Below are positions 1-5,545 of a stretch of 6,260 nucleotides of DNA, piece after piece. The stretch is from positions 1 through 6,260 of the forward strand of contig JAAZLP010000181.1 of assembly GCA_012799265.1 (NCBI GenBank), written 5' to 3'. The position numbers and the translations under genes are program-made. How positions within the stretch are numbered: the first letter of the stretch is position 1; every line of letters starts with the position of its first letter. Source of the stretch: Phyllobacteriaceae bacterium (GTDB lineage: Bacteria; Pseudomonadota; Alphaproteobacteria; Rhizobiales; Devosiaceae). Below the pieces are notes generated by a model. That model had not been told where the DNA came from and did no database searches. It worked only from the letters and a program-made list of their open reading frames with translations.

Positions 1-478
1 CAAGATGGCCATTCTCGACGAGCCGACTTCGGGTCTCGATCCGCAGTCGACGCAGGAACTGCTGGAGCTGATCCAGGAGCTCTCGGGCAATGGCATGACC
101 ATCATGCTGTCCTCGCACATGCTCGACGTGGTGCAGTCGGTCTGCGACCGGATCGTGCTCTTCAACAAGGGCAAGGTCGGATTCTTCGGTACGGTGGAAG
201 AGCTGGCCGGAAAGCTGGGTCGCGGCAGTGTCGTCATAGACATCGCGGCCGAAGGCGTCGACATCAAGTCGATCGCCGACGGCATCCTTGGCGTGACGGA
301 CGTCAAGGAGGGCGCTGGCGGGGTCTGGTCGATCGAGGCAAGCCGCGACATCAGGCCGGATATCGCCAAGCTCGTGGTGCAGGATGGCGGGGCATTGAAG
401 AGCCTCGACATAAAGCGCGCGCGTCTGGAAGAGGCGTACACGCGGTTCTTTGCGGAGGCATTCGATGCAGCAGCGTAA
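1..478 (+). CDS. ABC transporter ATP-binding protein, C-terminal part (5' end outside window)
   Basis: This is the cytoplasmic ATPase of an ABC-2 type exporter; it would hydrolyse ATP to drive the permease encoded next. The frame is open from the first base, so the Walker A and LSGGQ signature motifs lie upstream and are not visible. What is seen begins at Walker B (MAILDEPTSGLD, with the catalytic Glu), which includes the D-loop (SGLD). The H-loop histidine follows in MLSSH. After the nucleotide-binding core come about 100 residues of accessory domain ending in LEEAYTRFFAEAFDAAA, as in many ABC-2 ATPases of the CcmA/NosF type. The gene's end overlaps the permease start by 14 bases, which implies translational coupling. 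The substrate cannot be read from this part. The family call is secure; a NosF-like role is only one possibility. Confidence 0.93.
   Translation, partial: KMAILDEPTSGLDPQSTQELLELIQELSGNGMTIMLSSHMLDVVQSVCDRIVLFNKGKVGFFGTVEELAGKLGRGSVVIDIAAEGVDIKSIADGILGVTDVKEGAGGVWSIEASRDIRPDIAKLVVQDGGALKSLDIKRARLEEAYTRFFAEAFDAAA
454..458 (+). promoter_or_regulatory. Ribosome binding site fixing the permease start
   Basis: GGAGG lies inside the end of the ATPase gene, six bases before the ATG at 465. It favours that ATG over the in-frame TTG at 450, which precedes the site. Confidence 0.7.
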
Positions 479-1421
479 AGGATCTCCGTTCAAGGGCGTG
501 GGAACAATCGCGCTCAAGGAAGCCGCCGACCACATGACCAGTGCCCGCATGCATCTGATCATGCTGCTGGTGCTGCTGGCGGCGGTGGGCGCAGTCTATG
601 GGGCAATCGACCGAATTCGGGAAACGACCTCGGTTGATCCTTACCTCTTCCTCAAGCTCTTCACCGTGGCGCGCGAGCCATTGCCGTCATTCGCTTCGTT
701 CCTGGGGTTCCTGCTGCCGCTGGTGGCCATCTCGCTGGGGTTCGATGCGATCAATGGCGAATATAGCCGTCGGACGATGAGCCGGCTTCTGGCACAGCCG
801 ATCTATCGCGATGCCGTGCTGTTCGGGAAATTCCTGGGCGGGCTCCTGGTCATCACGGTGGCCCTGCTGACGCTGTGGCTGCTGATGGTGGGCCTCGGCA
901 TCCTCTATCTCGGTCTGCCGCCCTCGCTGGAGGAATTGCTGCGGGCGCTGGCGTGGCTGGGGTCGATGATCGCCTATGCCGGGGTGTGGCTGGCGTTGGC
1001 CATCGCGCTCTCGACGGTGGTCAAGGTCACTGCCACGTCGGCACTCGCAGCGCTATCCATCTGGCTGATCCTCTCGGTCTTCTGGAGCATGCTGACACCG
1101 CTGATCGCGGGGATGATCGCGCCGATCAATCCCTATGATCCGCTCAGCATCGTCCGTCAGTTCGAGTGGCAGCAGATGGTGGCGCGTATCTCGCCGCAGA
1201 CGCTCTATGGCGAGATCACCGGCATCCTGCTCGATCCGGGCGCGCGCTCGGTGGGGCCGCTCTTCATGTCGCAGATGCAGGGGGCCGTAATGGGAGCGCC
1301 ACTGCCGACCATGCAGAGCCTCATCATCGTCTGGCCGCAGATTTCGGGGCTGGTGGCAACGCTGCTGGTTCTGTTCACGCTGGCCTATGTCAGCTTCCAG
1401 CGACAGGAAGTGCGCGCATAA
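465..1421 (+). CDS. ABC-2 type transporter permease (NosY-like superfamily)
   Basis: This is the membrane half of the exporter, 318 residues from the ATG at 465. A basic cytoplasmic N-terminus with an amphipathic stretch (about residues 14-27) is followed by roughly six hydrophobic segments, near 28-47, 72-95, 118-150 (long enough for one or two passes), 163-183, 190-220 and 285-309. The cytoplasmic loop NGEYSRRTMSRLLAQPIYR (97-115), leading into the KFLGG helix, is the typical ABC-2 permease signature that contacts the ATPase. A large extracytoplasmic loop covers about 221-284. The C-terminus ends FQRQEVRA, as I recall for NosY-type (COG1277) permeases. It overlaps the ATPase gene by 14 bases and is followed by a hairpin, so it is the last gene of its operon. 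The cargo is unknown. Confidence 0.9.
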   Translation: MQQRKGSPFKGVGTIALKEAADHMTSARMHLIMLLVLLAAVGAVYGAIDRIRETTSVDPYLFLKLFTVAREPLPSFASFLGFLLPLVAISLGFDAINGEYSRRTMSRLLAQPIYRDAVLFGKFLGGLLVITVALLTLWLLMVGLGILYLGLPPSLEELLRALAWLGSMIAYAGVWLALAIALSTVVKVTATSALAALSIWLILSVFWSMLTPLIAGMIAPINPYDPLSIVRQFEWQQMVARISPQTLYGEITGILLDPGARSVGPLFMSQMQGAVMGAPLPTMQSLIIVWPQISGLVATLLVLFTLAYVSFQRQEVRA

Positions 1422-1430
1422 CAAATGACT

Positions 1431-1454
1431 GAACGCCGCCTACGGGCGGCGTTC
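1431..1454 (+). terminator. Hairpin terminator after the ABC exporter operon
   Basis: A perfect 10-bp stem, GAACGCCGCC against GGCGGCGTTC, with a TACG tetraloop starts ten bases after the permease stop. The bases after it (TGCTCT) are only moderately T-rich, so it is a strong hairpin with a weak U-tract. Confidence 0.7.
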
Positions 1455-1468
1455 TGCTCTCAGGCATG

Positions 1469-1499
1469 AAAAAGCCGGCCGTGGGAGCCACGACCGGCT
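1469..1499 (-). terminator. Rho-independent terminator of the DUF3597 gene
   Basis: On the minus strand a stem AGCCGG-x-CGTGG pairs with CCACG-x-CCGGCT around a 3-base loop, with one internal mismatch. It is followed by TTTTT (the A-run at 1469-1473 on the plus strand). It begins 20 bases beyond the stop codon of the minus-strand gene at 1520-2002. Confidence 0.85.
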
Positions 1500-1519
1500 G
1501 AACCTTAGCTGGGGATCGA

Positions 1520-2002
1520 TCAGGCCAGCAGGGTTTCCGGCACCTTGCCGCCATTGGCCGCGAGCTTGGCGAGAACCTGCTTGTGCAGCCAGATGTTCAT
1601 CGTGGCGCTGTCGGACTTGTCGCCTGTATAGCCCAGTTCGTCAGCCAGTTCCTTGCGGGCGGTGAGGGACGAATCCATGTCGAGGGCCTTCATCAGGTCC
1701 ACGATGGAGGTCTTCCAGTTGAGCTTCTGGCCCGACTTGGCGACAGCTTCGTCGAGGACAGCAGCCACATCGACCTGAGACTGGGCGGCGGCAGCCGCCT
1801 CCTTCTGGGCGATGGCGTCGGCGATCACCTTGTTGGCTGCGGCCATGCCGGCATCAACGGCAGCCTGCTGCTGTACGGCGACCTCAGGCGAAGCGGTCGG
1901 TGAAGAGGTGGCGCCGGGCGTGGGCGTGACAGCCTGTCCGGAAACGGACGCAGCTACCGGTGCGCCGAAAATCTTTGCCTTGATGTCGTCGAAAAAGCCC
2001 AT
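1520..2002 (-). CDS. DUF3597 domain-containing protein
   Basis: This is a 160-residue protein of unknown function. A short N-terminal motif, MGFFDDIKAKIFG, is followed by a flexible Ala/Pro/Thr/Ser/Gln-rich stretch (about 14-75). The conserved C-terminal DUF3597 domain then runs from about 77 to 160, recognisable by GQKLNWKTSIVDLMKAL, ARKELADELGYTGD, MNIWLHKQVL and NGGKVPETLL. There is no signal peptide or membrane segment, so it should be cytoplasmic. The start at 2002 is chosen because AGGGG lies eight bases upstream and family members, as I recall them, begin M-x-F-F/I; an in-frame ATG at 2029 would add nine untypical residues. It lies 112 bases downstream of the methyltransferase-like gene on the same strand but has its own terminator. 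No biochemical role is established to my knowledge, although the family name is secure. Confidence 0.88.
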   Translation of the reverse strand: MGFFDDIKAKIFGAPVAASVSGQAVTPTPGATSSPTASPEVAVQQQAAVDAGMAAANKVIADAIAQKEAAAAAQSQVDVAAVLDEAVAKSGQKLNWKTSIVDLMKALDMDSSLTARKELADELGYTGDKSDSATMNIWLHKQVLAKLAANGGKVPETLLA

Positions 2003-2114
2003 TGAGCAAACCCCTAATGTGAATGGCATCGGCGCAGCGCGCCGCGCTGTAACAACGTCTGGTGATGGAGAAGGATGCAGCGGCGGTCAATGCCAAGCTG
2101 ATTTTCTTTGCTGG

Positions 2115-2783
2115 TCAGGGTTTAGTGCCAAACCAGATGGTGTGACGACCGCCCTTACCGGAGCGGGCTGCGCGGACGGTGACTTCCTCGGTTGTGAGGC
2201 CGGACTGGCGCATGCGCTTGGTGAAGCGGGCATCGGGAGCGGAGGACCAGACCGCCAGATGGCCGCCGCGATTGAGCGACGTCTTGGCGATACCTAGACC
2301 GTTGGCACTGTAGAGCCGATCATTGGCGGGGCGGGAGAGACCATCGGGGCCATTGTCGACATCGAGCAGGATGGCATCGAAGGGCGCCGAACCGGCGATG
2401 GCGGTGGCGACGTCACCTTCGTGAACGGTGACCCTGGGGTCATCAAGGCTGGTGCCATGAATGGGCGCGAGGGGCCCCCTTGCCCAGGCGATGACAGCGG
2501 GGACGAGTTCGGCAATGATGATCTGGCTTTCTGCGGGAAAAACCTCAAGCGCACGGCGCAGGGTAAAGCCCATGCCGAGCCCACCGATGAGGACCTTTGG
2601 CGCGGGGCGCCCGGCAAGGCGCTGGGCCGAGAGCACGGCGAGCTGCTCCTCGGAACCGGAGAGGCGGCTGTTCATCAATTCGATTGTGCCGGACATGATG
2701 GAAAATTCCTGGCCGCGCTGCATGAGCTTGAGCGGGCCGCCGCCGGGCATGATGGTTTCGTCGAGTTTGAACCAGGGCAGCAT
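2115..2783 (-). CDS. Spermidine-synthase-like SAM-dependent methyltransferase-fold protein
   Basis: This is a 222-residue cytoplasmic protein with a Rossmann-type SAM/dcSAM-binding core. The glycine-rich motif I is VLIGGLGMG (64-72); the acidic residue closing strand 2 is E92 (AELVP); motif EGDV lies at 122-125; the post-motif strand DAILLDVDNGP spans 136-146. Residues 20-55 (LMQRGQEFSIM, then ELMNSRLSGSEEQLAVL) resemble the short beta region and substrate-side segment of spermidine synthases. The protein is shorter than full spermidine synthases (about 280-300 aa) because the N-terminal beta domain is reduced. D141 and D143 sit where the polyamine enzymes carry their catalytic Asp region, but the usual DxxDP pattern is altered. 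AGAGG lies seven bases before the ATG. The true reaction, aminopropyl transfer or methylation, cannot be decided from sequence. Confidence 0.8.
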   Translation of the reverse strand: MLPWFKLDETIMPGGGPLKLMQRGQEFSIMSGTIELMNSRLSGSEEQLAVLSAQRLAGRPAPKVLIGGLGMGFTLRRALEVFPAESQIIIAELVPAVIAWARGPLAPIHGTSLDDPRVTVHEGDVATAIAGSAPFDAILLDVDNGPDGLSRPANDRLYSANGLGIAKTSLNRGGHLAVWSSAPDARFTKRMRQSGLTTEEVTVRAARSGKGGRHTIWFGTKP

Positions 2784-2811
2784 GGAGAATCCTCTGGCAG
2801 GTGAGGCTTCT

Positions 2812-2825
2812 CGGTAGCGCTATCG
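2812..2825. promoter_or_regulatory. Near-palindrome in the divergent 2784-2914 region
   Basis: TAGCGCTA (2815-2822) is a perfect 8-bp palindrome, and the flanking CG/CG bases extend it to 14 bases with one mismatched pair. It lies between the divergent methyltransferase-like and DoxX-like genes, where an operator could act. I see no convincing -35/-10 pair here on either strand. Confidence 0.2.
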
Positions 2826-2914
2826 GGAGACGGGGGAAAGAGCCATGTCGAACGGGAGCCTGCTCGTCCGTCGCGTTGGCATGGGCGGCAGGGGCCGTCA
2901 TTGGGGATGGAAAA

Positions 2915-3286
2915 ATGAAAATTGCAGGTTGGATATTGAGCGGCCTGATCGGCTTGTTCCTGGCGATCGCGTCGGCAGCGCCAAAACTTATGGCTATGGA
3001 TGCGGCGATCGCGCCGATGGAAGTGATCGGCTGGCCGATGAAATATCTGTTGCTGATCGGGGTGATCGAGGCGGGATGCGTGATCCTCTTCCTCATTCCG
3101 CGTACGGCGCTGCTGGGGGCAGTTCTGACCACGGGATTGTTGGGCGCGGCGCTGGCGGCAAATCTACGGGTGGATAATCCGCTGTTCAGCCACACGCTGT
3201 TCAGCATCTATCTCGGCATCGCACTCTGGGTGGCGCTGTGGCTGCGCGATGAGCGGGTGCGCAGGGTCTTTCCCCTGATGGCATAG
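2915..3286 (+). CDS. DoxX-like family membrane protein
   Basis: This is a 123-residue inner-membrane protein with four hydrophobic helices at about 4-22, 44-62, 65-83 and 92-111, and almost no soluble loops. The pattern of helix 1 followed by PKL, then IEAGCVILFLIPRTALLGAVLTTG and AANLRV, matches the DoxX_2 (DoxX-like) group, whose members are quinone-related or of unknown function. The start at 2915 has GGGGA seven bases upstream; an upstream in-frame ATG at 2801 would add 38 residues of non-membrane sequence and has poorer context. The gene is divergent from the methyltransferase-like gene and convergent with the oxidase-like gene, so it is probably a single-gene transcript. The family name is well supported but the function is not. 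Confidence 0.85.
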   Translation: MKIAGWILSGLIGLFLAIASAAPKLMAMDAAIAPMEVIGWPMKYLLLIGVIEAGCVILFLIPRTALLGAVLTTGLLGAALAANLRVDNPLFSHTLFSIYLGIALWVALWLRDERVRRVFPLMA

Positions 3287-3295
3287 ACGTGGGAA

Positions 3296-3318
3296 CCGGG
3301 CAGGGATGACCTGCCCGG
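3296..3318. terminator. Hairpin between convergent genes
   Basis: A perfect 9-bp stem, CCGGGCAGG against CCTGCCCGG, encloses a GATGA loop, ten bases after the DoxX-like stop and eight bases after the oxidase-like stop. Neither side has a real T-run, so it may act as a bidirectional weak terminator or as an RNA 3'-end stabiliser. Confidence 0.6.
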
Positions 3319-3325
3319 AACAGGC

Positions 3326-3730
3326 TTACTCTGCGGGCTGGGCGCGAACGCCACCCAGAGAGGTGGCGGGCATGAAGATCACCCAGGCGCCGATAAGCAC
3401 GCCAGCGGCGGTCAACAGGGAGCCGCCGGCGACAAGCGGCACCATGCCCGCATTGCCTTTGAGCAGCAGGTAGAGCGCGCCGCTCATGATAACGACGCCA
3501 ATCGTATAGACCCAGAAGTGCAGGCGCGGCAGCATGCCCTCGGCCTTTGCCGGATTGAGGGCGTAATAGCCACCGAAGATGGCGCTGGTGACCCAGCCCA
3601 GCAGGTTGATATGGGCATGTGCGCCGACCACGTCGTGCACCTGGCTCATCGACATGATGAGGCCGAGCGCGATGCCGACGATCAGAAACAGTATGCCGGC
3701 ACGAAAAAACAGATGCGATATTTTAGGCAT
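3326..3730 (-). CDS. Small heme-copper oxidase subunit I-like membrane protein
   Basis: This is a 134-residue integral membrane protein with four helices at about 9-28, 39-58, 71-90 and 97-119. The stretch AHAHINLLGWVTSAIFGGYYAL (starting at residue 37, written here only as landmark) resembles the helix of NorB/CcoN-type subunit I that carries a low-spin heme histidine. Histidines stand at 32, 38, 40 and 71, all near membrane boundaries. Full subunit I has twelve or more helices and a copper site, so this protein cannot be a complete oxidase. As I recall, such short proteins are annotated 'cytochrome-c oxidase' in rhizobia-like genomes. The ATG at 3730 is chosen because GGGGAG lies eight bases upstream; an earlier in-frame start at 3748 would precede that site. 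It is divergent from the AraC-type regulator. Heme binding is inference. Confidence 0.75.
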   Translation of the reverse strand: MPKISHLFFRAGILFLIVGIALGLIMSMSQVHDVVGAHAHINLLGWVTSAIFGGYYALNPAKAEGMLPRLHFWVYTIGVVIMSGALYLLLKGNAGMVPLVAGGSLLTAAGVLIGAWVIFMPATSLGGVRAQPAE

Positions 3731-3752
3731 GATTGGTCTCCCCTCCAATAAC

Positions 3753-3787
3753 CCCCGGGAATCAGTTTTCCCTCAATAGACCCGGGG
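3753..3787 (-). promoter_or_regulatory. Inverted repeat in the leader of the oxidase-like gene
   Basis: CCCCGGG (3753-3759) and CCCGGGG (3781-3787) are complementary and separated by 21 bases; each also holds the palindrome CCCGGG, repeated exactly 27 bp apart. The downstream arm ends seven bases before the Shine-Dalgarno GGAGGGG of the minus-strand gene. It could be a paired operator or a leader hairpin. Confidence 0.35.
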
Positions 3788-3793
3788 CGTCGG

Positions 3794-3823
3794 ATATTAC
3801 GCCTGGGCCCGCGTAGTTGCCAG
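3794..3823 (-). promoter_or_regulatory. Candidate promoter for the oxidase-like gene
   Basis: On the minus strand CTGGCA (3823-3818) and TAATAT (3799-3794) are separated by 18 bases. Each matches the sigma-70 consensus at four of six positions. It would start transcription near 3787, giving a leader of about 57 bases that contains the CCCGGG pair. This rests only on consensus resemblance. Confidence 0.3.
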
Positions 3824-3832
3824 CGGTGATAA

Positions 3833-3886
3833 TTGATGGCAAGTGAATGTTCTGTTGTCCGGCAATCAATACTCAATCGTGTTGAT
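3833..3886. promoter_or_regulatory. TTGAT/ATCAA repeat cluster upstream of the AraC-type gene
   Basis: In an AT-richer patch TTGAT occurs at 3833-3837 and 3882-3886, its complement ATCAA at 3865-3869, and an inverted repeat TCAA-N5-TTGA at 3873-3885. CAATC is also directly repeated 11 bp apart (3863 and 3874), about one helical turn. AraC proteins often bind direct repeats on one DNA face, so the adjacent regulator could bind here; that is inference. Confidence 0.3.
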
Positions 3887-3937
3887 CGGTGGGGCTTTTT
3901 GCCTAGCTTCGCGACCTCTTTTTGGGGGTGAGGGTGC

Positions 3938-4918
3938 ATGACCGAATGGCTGTTCTCGAGCGGCAATTGCGTGGTGGAGCGCGACTTCAGCGAGGCTGAA
4001 ATGCTTCGGTTCCAGCACGGATCGACGCGCGCCTATCTGGAAGAAACGCAGGTCCTGCCGGGCATCTGGCTCTATCGGGGGGAGGCCCCGGGGCACTCAA
4101 GGTTCAACATAGACGTAGAAGGCGGTTCGCCCAAAAGGGGGCGCGTCATCCTTGGCTCCATGCTGTCGAGCCGAGGAACCATGACCATGGAAGGCTGCGG
4201 CAATCGCATATGGCGCGATGACGGGCGCTTCTATGTTCTGACGCCCATAGAACGAGCCGTTCGATACGAGATCGACGCTGAGCTGGGATGGCGGAATGTC
4301 AGCCTCAGACTGGAGGCCGAAGCGCTGGATTTTCTGGGGGAAGATAGCGCGCCACCAGACCTGATCACGGGTGCTCTGGAGGGGCGCCTTGATGATATTG
4401 CCGACATGACGCCACTGCCCACGGCGATCCGGGCGTTGGGACATACCTTGTTGCGATCGCCATATGGAGGAACGATGCAGAAATTATTCCGCCAGGCCAA
4501 GGTGCTGGAATTGCTGGCGCATCAGATGTCGGCATTCGGGGATGTTTCGGAGGAGAGCCCGCTCAATGCGCGCGAACTGGCCAAGGTGCGCATGGCGCGC
4601 GACAGGCTGCTGTTTGATCTGCGCGATCCGCCCGATCTCGAGGGTTTGGCGCGCGAAGTCGGCTTGCCCGCCAAGCGGCTCAACCGGGGCTTTCGCGCGG
4701 TCTATGGCATGACGGCTTTTGCCTATCTGCGCGATGCACGGCTTGATGCGGCGCGGCGGGCGCTGGAGGAAGGTACAAACCTGCCGCTCAAGCAGCTGGC
4801 GTGGGAACTGGGCTATGGCCAGGTCAGCAATTTCGTCACGGCCTTCCGCCGCCGCTTCGGCGTGACACCGGGGAGCTATCGCGGCGAGGCCAGCGAGACT
4901 TATGTGCGACGGGATTGA
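3938..4918 (+). CDS. AraC-family transcriptional regulator, PchR-like
   Basis: This is a 326-residue DNA-binding regulator. The N-terminal about 200 residues form a divergent ligand or effector domain with no motif I can name. The C-terminal AraC domain (about 212-315) has two helix-turn-helix units: the first around 233-254 (LEGLAREVGLPAKRLNRGFR), the second around 283-305 (LKQLAWELGYGQVSNFVTAF), ending RRRFGVTPGSYR. The linker GMTAFAYLRDARLDAARRAL is the usual connecting helix. The segment QKLFRQAKVLELLAHQ before the HTH and the RLNRGFRAVYG wording resemble PchR-type siderophore regulators, but no iron gene is visible nearby. The ATG at 3938 follows TGAGGG closely. The gene is divergent from the oxidase-like gene, an arrangement in which AraC proteins often control the neighbour and themselves. 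The effector is unknown. Confidence 0.92.
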   Translation: MTEWLFSSGNCVVERDFSEAEMLRFQHGSTRAYLEETQVLPGIWLYRGEAPGHSRFNIDVEGGSPKRGRVILGSMLSSRGTMTMEGCGNRIWRDDGRFYVLTPIERAVRYEIDAELGWRNVSLRLEAEALDFLGEDSAPPDLITGALEGRLDDIADMTPLPTAIRALGHTLLRSPYGGTMQKLFRQAKVLELLAHQMSAFGDVSEESPLNARELAKVRMARDRLLFDLRDPPDLEGLAREVGLPAKRLNRGFRAVYGMTAFAYLRDARLDAARRALEEGTNLPLKQLAWELGYGQVSNFVTAFRRRFGVTPGSYRGEASETYVRRD

Positions 4919-4972
4919 ATGTTGCTGAAACGGCGCTCGCGTTGAGGCGGGCGTCTCACTCTCCTAGTTGGC

Positions 4973-5003
4973 AAAGCCGGTCCATTGGGCCGGCTTTTGT
5001 TTT
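4973..5003 (+). terminator. Strong intrinsic terminator or attenuator hairpin
   Basis: The stem AAAGCCGGTCC pairs with GGGCCGGCTTT over 11 bp (one G-U) around an ATT loop, followed by TTTTGTTTT-type sequence to 5003. It lies 54 bases after the regulator stop. Only one base separates its T-run from the GGGAG ribosome binding site (5005-5009) of the next gene, so no separate promoter fits between them. Confidence 0.85.
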
Positions 5004-5017
5004 CGGGAGATTTGCAT

Positions 5018-5545
5018 ATGTCGCTGGTGGCGTTTGGTACGGCAAGGAAGCGGAGAGAGGGACGGTGGCTGCTGGCGGGAATGCTGTTGGCGACGACGGC
5101 TTTGGTGATGGCGCCGGGAGTTGAGGCAGCCGGGGGTGTCACCGACCACAGAGGTCCTGAAATCCTTGGGATGAGCGCTGACGGCTCGCTCTATATCAGC
5201 AATTTCTATAATGCGTTTTACGACGCCTATGATGGACATGTCGCACGCGCCACCGGCGGTCATTTCGACATGCGGCTGCCCCGACTTGGCGGGGACACCG
5301 ACCACAATTTCGCGCAGGCTATCAATGGCCCGGGCACTGCAATCGTCGGCTATGGCCGGACCGCCGAGGGCTACAACCGTGCGTGGCTGATGCGCGCCGA
5401 CTACGGCACGATTTTACACTACAATCAGATTGAGGTTGTTCCTCTCGGAACACTGTTTCCCGCCAATGATGCAGCTCAGAGCTATGCCTCGGGCGTGTCC
5501 GGAGATGGCACGCGCGTCGTCGGGCGCAGCACCAGACTGGGATGA
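5018..5545 (+). CDS. HAF-repeat protein, N-terminal piece before the frame break
   Basis: As the sequence stands, this piece would be a 175-residue exported protein: a signal peptide to about residue 37, a Tyr/Asn-rich stretch (SNFYNAFYDAYDG) that may be a degenerate repeat, one complete HAF repeat (83-125), then the first two thirds of a second repeat ending VVGRSTRLG before TGA. It lacks the remaining repeats and any surface anchor, so on its own it would at best be a released periplasmic fragment. An earlier in-frame ATG at 4985 is rejected because it lies in the terminator loop and would put 11 residues before the signal peptide. Confidence 0.6.
   Translation: MSLVAFGTARKRREGRWLLAGMLLATTALVMAPGVEAAGGVTDHRGPEILGMSADGSLYISNFYNAFYDAYDGHVARATGGHFDMRLPRLGGDTDHNFAQAINGPGTAIVGYGRTAEGYNRAWLMRADYGTILHYNQIEVVPLGTLFPANDAAQSYASGVSGDGTRVVGRSTRLG

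Noticed and set aside
2035..2049. Small hairpin CAGCGC-GCC-GCGCTG upstream of the DUF3597 gene.
   Set aside because: A 6-bp stem in GC-rich sequence is easily expected by chance, and it has no T-run or other regulatory context.
1812..2297. Open frame of 161 codons on the plus strand.
   Set aside because: It is antisense to the DUF3597 gene and to the end of the methyltransferase-like gene, both strongly supported.
2875..2890. Sigma-54-like TTGGCATGGGCGGCA before the DoxX-like gene.
   Set aside because: The distance between the GG and GC elements is two bases too short for the -24/-12 consensus.
2545..3207. Open frame of 220 codons on the minus strand.
   Set aside because: It overlaps the better-supported methyltransferase-like gene in another frame and lies antisense to the DoxX-like gene; its composition (Pro/Arg/Ala-rich) is that of a GC-rich shadow and it has no recognisable domain.
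5537..5545. Programmed -1 frameshifting to join the two HAF frames.
   Set aside because: The context CTG GGA TGA has no X-XXY-YYZ slippery heptamer; only a single-tRNA slip on GGA to GGG is conceivable, and no stimulatory structure is obvious.
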